Shown piece by piece: positions 1-5,087 of a stretch of 7,204 nucleotides of DNA (position 1 is its first letter; each line of letters opens with the position of its first letter). The translations under genes were made by a program, and so were the position numbers. The notes under the pieces are model-generated. The model worked only from the letters and a program-made list of their open reading frames with translations. It was not told where the DNA came from and ran no database searches. The stretch comes from Comamonadaceae bacterium (GTDB lineage Bacteria > Pseudomonadota > Gammaproteobacteria > Burkholderiales > Burkholderiaceae_C): the NCBI GenBank assembly GCA_947494405.1, contig CANLWQ010000103.1:1-7204 (forward strand). Reading direction: 5' to 3'.

Positions 1-1
1 C

Positions 2-382
2 ACGGGCAGGTATTTCACTTTATACAAGCGCTGGCATTTGATCGGTCTAGAGGTGGGTATGTCGGTGGCCAGTGTGGCCTTGCGCGGCGAACCCACAGGT
101 GTCGCCCAAAGCTGGAAAGCAGATGTGGTGGCCACGGCCAAGCGCGATTTGCAAGTCGGAGAAATGCTGGACGGCGAGGGGGGCTACACCGTGTGGGGCA
201 AGTTACTGCCAGCCACTGCCTCTGCGCGAATGGGCGGGCTGCCGCTGGGCTTGGCGCACCAAGTTAAGTTGGTGCGTGCTGTGAAAAAAGGCCAATCTTT
301 GTGCTGGGATGATGTGGCTATGGACGCCACTTTGCCGGCCTACCGAATCCGTTTAGAAATGCAGGAGATGTTTGCCGCCTGA
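2..382 (+). CDS. SAF-domain homoserine-dehydrogenase-like protein, C-terminal part (5' truncated)
   Basis: The frame is open from base 2 and ends at TGA 380-382, giving the last 126 residues; the true start lies left of the window. The first possible start codon inside the window (TTG at 38) falls within conserved sequence, so it is not the real start. The visible part begins with a YFTLYKRWHLIGLE block, followed by SVASVALRGEPTG and then AKRDLQVGEMLDGEGGY, PLGLAHQVKL and a final SLCWDDV block. This order is what I associate with COG4091 'predicted homoserine dehydrogenase' proteins, in which an N-terminal NAD(P)-binding Rossmann domain precedes a C-terminal SAF domain (here roughly residues 45-115). 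The substrate cannot be deduced from the tail alone. The gene converges on the zinc-ribbon gene to its right, with only 5 bases between stop codons. Family is fairly sure, function open. Confidence 0.8.
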   Translation, partial: TGRYFTLYKRWHLIGLEVGMSVASVALRGEPTGVAQSWKADVVATAKRDLQVGEMLDGEGGYTVWGKLLPATASARMGGLPLGLAHQVKLVRAVKKGQSLCWDDVAMDATLPAYRIRLEMQEMFAA

Positions 383-394
383 TATCTTCAGGCG
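376..394. terminator. Hairpin spanning two convergent stop codons
   Basis: CGCCTGA (376-382) pairs perfectly with TCAGGCG (388-394), leaving the five-base loop TATCT. The left arm ends with the TGA of the SAF gene and the right arm begins with the complement of the TGA of the opposing gene, so the loop is exactly the intergenic gap. Being symmetrical, it would fold in transcripts from either side. There is no T-run on either side, so it is not a classical intrinsic terminator; it could protect 3' ends or assist bidirectional termination. The repeat is certain, the role is inferred. Confidence 0.45.
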
Positions 395-1047
395 AGAGAT
401 TTGCGCATCATCTCTGTGCGTAGCACTTTCATCAGCAACATCCATTCACCGGCGTTTTGAACGGTGAAGGTGAACTTCTCATTCATGCCATTGTTCATTT
501 GAATTTCATGCCAGTTGGCAAACAATGACAAACCTTTGATGCGTTTGGCGCTTGCGGTGAAAGATATCTCTATGTGTATAAATGAGATGTCTTCGTTGCT
601 GTCAAAAGATTTGAAATACAAGCCGTCAGACAACAGATACAACACCCCAGTAGGCAGGGAAAAGCGGTTGGAGGTGTTGGCGGGACCATAGGCAATGATG
701 GTTTTGTTGATGAGTTCAACAGGAATGCTTTGCTTGATGATTTGCTGCGTGTCATGGGTTTTATAAAAGGCAAATGCCAGTCCCAAACCGATGGTCACAA
801 AGGCATAGAGTTGGTTGCCTGAGAAAAGATACACAGCCAAAGCCAGCAATAAAAATGAAATAGATAAATCGAGGCGCATCTCCCAAGGACCGCGAGAGAT
901 CAGCAATGAACTGTTGTCCAGCGTATTGGCCAGAATCAGCGGTGAAATATGGGGCTTCTCGTTTTGTACATGCGGGAGTTGCGCGCCGCAGTTTTGGCAA
1001 AAAACATTTTCGCTGGGGTTGATGAAATAGCAACTGGTGCAAATCAT
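388..1047 (-). CDS. Zinc-ribbon, two-TM membrane protein with possible PH/GRAM-like C-terminal domain
   Basis: A 219-residue protein I do not recognise by name. The N-terminus holds a zinc-ribbon with Cys3, Cys6, Cys17 and Cys20 (C-X2-C-X10-C-X2-C, ending CQNCGAQL). A short linker leads to two hydrophobic segments at about residues 59-77 and 80-96, a likely membrane hairpin with both ends in the cytoplasm. Residues about 105-215 are soluble; the GVLYLLSDGLYF stretch, alternating beta-like segments and late Trp202 resemble GRAM/PH-type domains, which often bind lipid or protein partners, but this fold call is by eye. The start is ATG at 1045-1047 with a modest GAAAG ribosome-binding site. It is the last gene of a three-gene minus-strand row, 25 bases after the previous stop. 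Its zinc-ribbon spacing equals that of the upstream neighbour. No enzyme motif is visible. Confidence 0.75.
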   Translation of the reverse strand: MICTSCYFINPSENVFCQNCGAQLPHVQNEKPHISPLILANTLDNSSLLISRGPWEMRLDLSISFLLLALAVYLFSGNQLYAFVTIGLGLAFAFYKTHDTQQIIKQSIPVELINKTIIAYGPANTSNRFSLPTGVLYLLSDGLYFKSFDSNEDISFIHIEISFTASAKRIKGLSLFANWHEIQMNNGMNEKFTFTVQNAGEWMLLMKVLRTEMMRKSLA

Positions 1048-1072
1048 GGGGTGCTTTCAGAATTTGCGTTCA

Positions 1073-2176
1073 TCAATGTGATTTGTCTTGGGCGGGGACT
1101 TCAGGTTTATCGGCTTCGCCCTTTTTGTCTGCAGGGGTGGCAGGCTTTTCGTCCGCATGGGCATCCTGCTTGTCAGCAGCTTCAGTTTTACTGTGGGATG
1201 CGGTTTTCGTGGTTTCGTGGGAGAGGAAGTTGTAGATGGCCAAAGAACTGATCACCACCGTCAAACCACACAAAAGCCCAATGATGAAAATCATGAAACT
1301 GTCGCCATCGCTGCTGCCAGAAATGGTCGATTTCGCAGTTGTTTTGTCCACGGTTTTTTTCTGCAAGGCCAGCAACTGCGATTTCAGTTCACTCATGCCT
1401 GCAGCCAAAGCGCCCGTGTTTTTTTCCAAACTCTGTTGAGCCGCTTGGTGGTAAGCCTCGATATGCTTCTCTAGGTGATCTATCACCTCGTGTTGGTCGT
1501 CTTTCAAGTTTTCGGTGTTTTGTACCAAGCTTTGCGCCAACAATTTATGGATTTCGATCTTTTGTTTTTCAAGTTGAAGCTTGAATTCATCCGGCATGCG
1601 TTGCGAATGTTGTTGCACTTCATTTTGAGACAGCAAGGCCGCCAATTGGGTGAGTTGACGCTGCAAACTGGTTTGTTGCTCGGCGACTTGACTGACCAAT
1701 GACTCCAGCGGGTTGGGCTGGGTTTGCAAATGGCTTTGCTGTTGGGATGTCAAAGAAATGAAATCGAGCAACAGGGAATGTTTTTCTAGGATTTTTTTGA
1801 TTTCTTGCTGAGTTTGTTCAAGTGACTGAATTTGCTCGCTATCGACGGGCGTCGGGGTGTCTTTTGCCAAAGGCGCAGGTGCTGGCGTGGGCATGGAAAC
1901 GGGTTGTGCGACCACGGGTTCAGTCACTTGTACAGGCAAGTCAAGATTGATATCCCGTATGTCCGGCATATGGTCTGGCGGACTGAGTTTGAAAGTCATC
2001 TCATCGACTTGGCTTGTTTCCACGTCAAGGGAATCAACTACCGGAGTGAGTTCTGAGTTAACTTCACTGGCAAGAGGTGTTTCTAAAGGCGTGGCACTGC
2101 GTTTAACAGGCGCGCCACATTTACCGCAAAACTTCGCGGTGATTGAGATGGGTTTTCCACATGCGATGCAATCCAT
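1073..2176 (-). CDS. Zinc-ribbon, coiled-coil, single-TM envelope protein of unknown function
   Basis: A 367-residue protein with no recognisable enzyme domain. It begins with a zinc-ribbon (Cys3, Cys6, Cys17, Cys20; ending CGKCGAPV). Residues about 30-112 are an acidic, Pro/Val/Thr-rich linker likely to be disordered. Residues about 113-275 are rich in Gln, Leu, Glu and Lys with the heptad look of a long coiled coil. One transmembrane helix lies at about 294-317 (FMIFIIGLLCGLTVVISSLA), and a 48-residue Lys/Asp/Ala/Pro-rich tail follows. Lysines before the helix favour cytoplasmic ribbon and coil with the tail in the periplasm. The ATG at 2174-2176 lies 8 bases after the upstream stop, whose TAG forms part of an AGG-type ribosome-binding site, suggesting coupled translation. 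Architecture suggests an oligomeric scaffold or tether, possibly a partner of the divergent bactofilin (inference). Confidence 0.8.
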   Translation of the reverse strand: MDCIACGKPISITAKFCGKCGAPVKRSATPLETPLASEVNSELTPVVDSLDVETSQVDEMTFKLSPPDHMPDIRDINLDLPVQVTEPVVAQPVSMPTPAPAPLAKDTPTPVDSEQIQSLEQTQQEIKKILEKHSLLLDFISLTSQQQSHLQTQPNPLESLVSQVAEQQTSLQRQLTQLAALLSQNEVQQHSQRMPDEFKLQLEKQKIEIHKLLAQSLVQNTENLKDDQHEVIDHLEKHIEAYHQAAQQSLEKNTGALAAGMSELKSQLLALQKKTVDKTTAKSTISGSSDGDSFMIFIIGLLCGLTVVISSLAIYNFLSHETTKTASHSKTEAADKQDAHADEKPATPADKKGEADKPEVPAQDKSH

Positions 2177-2184
2177 AGCTTTAC

Positions 2185-2706
2185 CTAGTTAGTTTCCTCT
2201 GATGTGTAAATGCGGCAGGGTGAATATCGACCCGTGCTGGCTTGGTGATCTTCACAATCTTTTCTGGCAATTTTTTCTGCATGCGCTTGGCTCTTTTCAG
2301 TCACGGCACCTGCGCAATAAGCGGTTTCTCCATCAAAGCTATAAAAAAAAGCGCGGTAAGGTTTGTCCGGGTCTTTTTCTTTCATGAAGCGTTCAAACAG
2401 TTTTTTACACTTTCCTAACAGCGGCGGGCGGTACAAATTAGCGAAGGAAGCCGGTTCTTCTCGGCTTTTGGGTAATTCTGGTGAAAGGGCTTCGGGTTCG
2501 CTGGGCTTTTCAGCCTCTTGCAAATTCGTTGGGTTTGTGTCTTTGCTCAGCAAAGCAGTCGCTGAGGTGTGTGGTTCTTCGGTTGTCGCTGGGTTCTCTG
2601 AGCTGCTGGGTGTTAAAAGTGAACGGGAATAGATGAACAATGGGATGTTGATGGACATCATCATCATCACCATGATCAGGTATTTCGTCATTCCTTTGGT
2701 GTTCAT
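2185..2706 (-). CDS. Membrane-anchored extracytoplasmic four-cysteine protein, hypothetical
   Basis: A 173-residue protein and first gene of the minus-strand row. Lysines at 4 and 8 precede a Met-rich hydrophobic stretch at about residues 9-26, acting as a signal anchor or uncleaved signal peptide. Residues about 33-88 are Ser/Pro/Glu-rich and look disordered. A compact domain follows at about 95-170 with Cys100, Cys131, Cys151 and Cys164, an even number compatible with two periplasmic disulfides. The pattern YRAFFYSFDGETAYCAG, an Ala/Lys helix, DCEDH, then PCRIYT resembles small exported repeat domains such as DUF4189, but I cannot confirm membership. ATG at 2704-2706 has only a distant GGA upstream; the next Met (codon 6) has AAGGA touching it, too close for normal use. 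Probable periplasmic partner of the two downstream zinc-ribbon proteins; function unknown. Confidence 0.75.
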   Translation of the reverse strand: MNTKGMTKYLIMVMMMMSINIPLFIYSRSLLTPSSSENPATTEEPHTSATALLSKDTNPTNLQEAEKPSEPEALSPELPKSREEPASFANLYRPPLLGKCKKLFERFMKEKDPDKPYRAFFYSFDGETAYCAGAVTEKSQAHAEKIARKDCEDHQASTGRYSPCRIYTSEETN

Positions 2707-2726
2707 TTGTCAAAAAATCCAATAGT

Positions 2727-2736
2727 TACTTGAGGT
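2727..2736 (+). repeat. TACTTGAGGT element, copy 1
   Basis: The 10-mer TACTTGAGGT occurs here on the plus strand and again on the minus strand at 2796-2805. Its 7-base core ACTTGAG also occurs at 2781-2787. This copy lies about 20 bases upstream of the start codon of the minus-strand row, where a bound protein could interfere with transcription initiation. Candidate operator half-site; the binding protein is unknown. Confidence 0.4.
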
Positions 2737-2780
2737 TGCAAGCAAGACCTGTTCCAGTTTAATCGGTTTGAACTGCATTG

Positions 2781-2804
2781 ACTTGAGCCTGTATTACCTC
2801 AAGT
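2781..2804. repeat. Inverted repeat ACTTGAG-N10-CTCAAGT, candidate operator
   Basis: ACTTGAG (2781-2787) and CTCAAGT (2798-2804) are perfect inverted 7-mers separated by 10 bases, a centre-to-centre distance of 17 bases, in the style of a dimeric regulator site. The right arm abuts the TTGACT (2806-2811) that could be a rightward -35 element. It could also fold as an RNA hairpin if transcribed. The repeat is directly visible; regulatory use is inferred from position. Confidence 0.4.
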
Positions 2805-2947
2805 ATTGACTAAAAACGGCTTATTGAATCATTAAGTATTCAGAGATTGAGTAAAAAAATGGGGGTTTTCATTTATTGTGGGTTTGTATGCATATTTTTT
2901 TCATTAGAATTGATTGGTTGCATAAATAAGCAGTCTTTTTTTAATTC

Positions 2948-2952
2948 AAAGG
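2948..2952 (+). promoter_or_regulatory. Ribosome-binding site of the bactofilin gene
   Basis: AAAGG lies 6 bases before the ATG at 2959. It is the best-placed Shine-Dalgarno sequence in the central region and fixes the bactofilin start. Confidence 0.65.
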
Positions 2953-2958
2953 TATGAC

Positions 2959-3309
2959 ATGGCTGACACCACTTTATCTGCAAGCAGTTTGATCATTGGC
3001 GAGGGCGTCGTCTTTACGGGTTCTATCAGTGCGCCGGGGCGGGCTACGATCAATGGAACTGTGACAGGCGAAGTCTCTGTCAATGATTTGCATATTGGTG
3101 CCAAAGGCAGTGTTTCTGGCAGCATCGATGCCCGCACTATCGACGTCCACGGCATATTGGCTCAAAACATACTTTGCCATGAGCATTTGATGATTCACCG
3201 CGACGGGTCTGTTTCAGGAAAACTCGATTACGCTGAAATCGAAATCGAGCGCGGTGGTCAATTCATGGGTCAAATGACCCAGCATGACGCCAGCCAAACC
3301 AAGGTTTGA
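2959..3309 (+). CDS. Bactofilin family cytoskeletal protein
   Basis: This 116-residue protein matches the bactofilin (DUF583, PF04519) pattern: repeated short beta turns with Gly, as in VVFTGSISAPGRATINGTVTGEV, GAKGSVSGSIDA, DVHGILAQNI and GSVSGKLDYAEIEIERGGQFMG. Bactofilins fold as right-handed beta-helices and polymerise without nucleotide into filaments that position cell-wall enzymes, stalk or polarity factors, or other membrane complexes. Here the beta-helix covers about residues 11-105; both tails are short, and the N-terminus lacks the obvious hydrophobic membrane-targeting stretch seen in some members, so another protein may supply the membrane link. No LytM/M23 peptidase gene, a frequent bactofilin neighbour, is in the window; instead three envelope proteins are transcribed divergently. 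The start is supported by AAAGG 6 bases upstream. Family call is secure; the specific role is not known. Confidence 0.93.
   Translation: MADTTLSASSLIIGEGVVFTGSISAPGRATINGTVTGEVSVNDLHIGAKGSVSGSIDARTIDVHGILAQNILCHEHLMIHRDGSVSGKLDYAEIEIERGGQFMGQMTQHDASQTKV
3266..3281. repeat. 16-base palindrome near the bactofilin 3' end
   Basis: TGGGTC (3266-3271) and GACCCA (3276-3281) are perfect inverted arms around AAAT, and the loop-closing A and T also pair. It lies within coding sequence for the last residues of bactofilin, about 30 bases before the stop. In RNA it forms a small stable hairpin. It may be chance or may contribute to 3'-end stability. Confidence 0.4.
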
Positions 3310-3323
3310 GTACTGTCAAAATC

Positions 3324-3345
3324 TTTCTTTCAATAATGAAAGAAA
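3324..3345. terminator. Perfect 9-bp hairpin after bactofilin, possible weak terminator
   Basis: TTTCTTTCA (3324-3332) and TGAAAGAAA (3337-3345) pair perfectly around ATAA, and CTTTTATT follows. It starts 14 bases after the bactofilin stop codon. The stem has only two G-C pairs, so it is thermally weak and a poor intrinsic terminator by itself. It could instead be a protein-binding palindrome upstream of the following small ORF. Confidence 0.4.
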
Positions 3346-3385
3346 CTTTTATTAATCCTAAAAGCTTAATTAAAGATGGATTGTG

Positions 3386-3403
3386 GGAAATATTTAAATT
3401 TCC
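3386..3403. repeat. Inverted repeat GGAAAT-N6-ATTTCC
   Basis: GGAAAT (3386-3391) and ATTTCC (3398-3403) flank ATTTAA. It is the second palindrome in the 173-base AT-rich spacer between bactofilin and the 64-codon ORF. No clear promoter is visible around it. It could be an operator or a chance product of AT-rich sequence. Confidence 0.3.
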
Positions 3404-3482
3404 GCCAATATTTAGCATGGGTGTGTCATCTGTGGGCCACTTTGGGGCGTTGAACCATCAAGATTGTTAAACCCTCCCAGCC

Positions 3483-3677
3483 ATGAACAAATCGTACACA
3501 GACCAACAGATTTCCGAACCTGCTGAATCCAAGCTCAGCAAAGCCTACGTTCCTTCAGAAAACACCCCTATCCGTAACACCTTCGAGCGTATCCGCAGCC
3601 AAATGGCGCAAGAGGCCGAGCAAAAAAGCCGCCCCGTCTCACGCCTTTATCCTGGCCTACGCGCCCTCAGAGCCTAA
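3483..3677 (+). CDS. Small hypothetical protein (64 aa)
   Basis: An ORF of 64 codons from ATG 3483 to TAA 3675-3677. The product is hydrophilic, with no signal peptide, membrane segment or cysteine. Its middle (TPIRNTFERIRSQMAQEAEQ) looks helical, and the C-terminus is Arg/Leu-rich. Third codon positions favour G or C (roughly 60 percent by hand count), which supports coding. Against it, there is no recognisable Shine-Dalgarno sequence before the ATG, and its last 21 bases overlap the 3' end of the opposite-strand hydratase gene. It follows bactofilin by 173 bases of AT-rich spacer, so it need not be in the same transcript. I do not recognise the family. Likely real but unproven. Confidence 0.5.
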   Translation: MNKSYTDQQISEPAESKLSKAYVPSENTPIRNTFERIRSQMAQEAEQKSRPVSRLYPGLRALRA

Positions 3678-4478
3678 GCTCACATTTATTTTTAACCCGG
3701 TCAGGGGTAAGTCGCAGCGGCTTTCCCAGTGTTGACCGGCCTTGATGGGCCAAGCGTCGGTCCAAGTCCCTGTGGTGATGACATCCCCCGCTTGCACCTC
3801 AGGCGCACCTGGGCACTGTCGTAAGGCCTTCAAAAAATGCAGCAAAGCCATCAAGGGGCTGTCAAGCACGTTGCTGGCGTATCCCGTCTCCACCGTTTTT
3901 CCATCGTGAATCAATTGCAGCGATAAACCCGATAGCAGTTGATGTAAGGCCTCGCCGTCAGAGGCCACGTCGCGCACTGCCAAGGGCTTGCCCACCAACA
4001 AATGCGCATGCAGTGCGCTGTCGGTGATGGTGTCGGCCACTTTAAAGCGCCAATCAGCGGCGTGGGACTGCACAATTTCAAAGCCACACGCCATCCATTC
4101 GATAGCTTCAAACAGGCTTTGTGCACTCAGGTCAGCCGCAGGTGTGCGGCGCATACCAAACACCAACTCCGGCTCTAGGCGCGGCTGGCTCATGTGGCTG
4201 ATATCAACAGTGCCTTGGCCATGCGTGTTGGCGTAGGTGAGTGTGGTGTCCCACACCGTACCCCAAATGGGTTCGAACACTTGGTAGCGCTCCCAAATGC
4301 TGCGGTTGGTAAAACCAATTTTGAAACCACGCGGCGTTTCGCCACGTTGAACGCGCAACTGGCGTACTTGCAAAGCGGTTTGGTAAGCGAGCGCCACGTC
4401 GTTTGGGATGCTGGCTACGCTGTCTGCTGGCCACAGGCTGGCTTGGTCGAGGTGCTGCAAAAGTGTTTCGGGTGTCAT
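3657..4478 (-). CDS. 2-keto-4-pentenoate hydratase family protein (MhpD/fumarylacetoacetate hydrolase superfamily)
   Basis: A 273-residue cytoplasmic enzyme of the usual length for 2-hydroxypenta-2,4-dienoate hydratases and related decarboxylases (MhpD, XylJ, DmpH-like). Recognisable blocks are PRGFKIGFTN (about 49-58), PRLEPELVFGM (99-109), WMACGFEIV (128-136), ALHAHLLVG and the C-terminal AGDVITTGTWT. Glu102, Glu104 and Glu134 correspond in spacing to the metal-binding glutamates of this family, so the active site appears intact. Family members add water to 2-oxo-4-enoates in aromatic meta-cleavage pathways or act on similar keto acids. No ring-cleavage dioxygenase, aldolase or dehydrogenase of such a pathway is nearby, so the substrate is open. 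ATG at 4476-4478 has no evident ribosome-binding site and is only 42 bases from the divergent yaeQ start. The 3' end overlaps the small plus-strand ORF. Confidence 0.87.
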   Translation of the reverse strand: MTPETLLQHLDQASLWPADSVASIPNDVALAYQTALQVRQLRVQRGETPRGFKIGFTNRSIWERYQVFEPIWGTVWDTTLTYANTHGQGTVDISHMSQPRLEPELVFGMRRTPAADLSAQSLFEAIEWMACGFEIVQSHAADWRFKVADTITDSALHAHLLVGKPLAVRDVASDGEALHQLLSGLSLQLIHDGKTVETGYASNVLDSPLMALLHFLKALRQCPGAPEVQAGDVITTGTWTDAWPIKAGQHWESRCDLPLTGLKINVSLGSEGA

Positions 4479-4520
4479 GGCGGGTGCGTGTGAGGGGCAG
4501 GGCGCAGACTATCATCGCCC

Positions 4521-5081
4521 ATGGCCATCAAATCTACCATCTACAAGGCGCAACTGCAGATTGCCGACATCGATCACAGCTACTACGCCGACCATGCGCT
4601 GACCTTGGCGCGTCACCCCAGCGAGACCGACGAGCGCATGATGGTGCGACTCGCCGCGCTTTCCATGAACGCCCATGAGGTGCAAGACCTGTGTCAAGGC
4701 GATGCTGTCTTGGCGTTTGGGGCGGGCCTGTCCGACCCTGATGACCCGGATGTATCGATCACCGATTTCACCGGCCGCAAGCGGGTGTGGATTGAGGTGG
4801 GTCAACCGGAAGAAAAACCTATGCAGCGCGCTTGCAGCAAGTCGGACGCTGTGCGGGTCTATGCCTTTTCCCATTCAGCCGATATCTGGTGGCGCGGCAT
4901 AGAGAACAAACTGCACCGCAACGATAAGCTCAAAGTGATACGCATACCTGCCCAAGCTTCACAAGCCATGGCGGCCATGGCCGAGCGCAGCATGCAATTG
5001 CAAGTCACCCTGCAAGAGGGCAGCGTGACGCTGAGCAGTCACTTGGGCAGTGTGCATTTCGAGCCTGTGGTGTGGCGCTAG
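4521..5081 (+). CDS. yaeQ: YaeQ family protein
   Basis: This 186-residue protein matches YaeQ (PF07152) in length and sequence style along its whole extent: start MAIKSTIYKAQLQIADIDHSYY, then LARHPSETDERMMVRLAA, DPDDPDVSITDFTGRKRVWIEVGQP (about 72-96), ADIWWRGIENKL and the C-terminal VHFEPVVWR. The family has a PD-(D/E)XK nuclease-like fold; the Asp-rich segment and Glu92 in the WIEVG motif mark the corresponding core. Catalysis is not established; E. coli YaeQ was linked to suppression of RfaH loss, and nuclease activity remains doubtful. The ATG at 4521 agrees with the conserved N-terminus, although the ribosome-binding site is weak. It diverges from the hydratase gene and converges on umuC, with 6 bases between stop codons. 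No signal peptide; presumably cytoplasmic. Confidence 0.93.
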   Translation: MAIKSTIYKAQLQIADIDHSYYADHALTLARHPSETDERMMVRLAALSMNAHEVQDLCQGDAVLAFGAGLSDPDDPDVSITDFTGRKRVWIEVGQPEEKPMQRACSKSDAVRVYAFSHSADIWWRGIENKLHRNDKLKVIRIPAQASQAMAAMAERSMQLQVTLQEGSVTLSSHLGSVHFEPVVWR

Positions 5082-5087
5082 GCGCGG

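Larger units (their letters stand above)
2707..2958. promoter_or_regulatory. AT-rich divergent promoter region between envelope row and bactofilin
   Basis: This 252-base non-coding stretch separates the starts of the minus-strand row and the bactofilin gene, so it must drive at least one of them. It is strongly AT-rich from about 2805 to 2950. A TTGACT at 2806-2811 is a reasonable -35 for rightward transcription, with a poor CATTAA-like -10 about 18 bases on. Another rightward possibility is TTCATT (2900-2905) with TAAATA (2923-2928), 17 bases apart. I found no convincing leftward promoter. It also contains the ACTTGAG repeats listed separately. Confidence 0.5.

Noticed and set aside
1088..1474. 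128-codon plus-strand open frame inside the coiled-coil gene
   Set aside because: Phe/Gly/Arg-rich antisense product with no domain; the opposing frame has an ordered zinc ribbon, coil and TM helix.
3670..3681. GAGC/GCTC mini-hairpin followed by a T-rich run after the small ORF
   Set aside because: A 4-bp stem is too short for an intrinsic terminator, and the T-rich stretch is part of hydratase coding sequence on the other strand.
4204..4515. 103-codon minus-strand open frame overlapping the hydratase start
   Set aside because: Different frame from the clearly recognised hydratase; Arg/Pro/His-rich product typical of a shadow.
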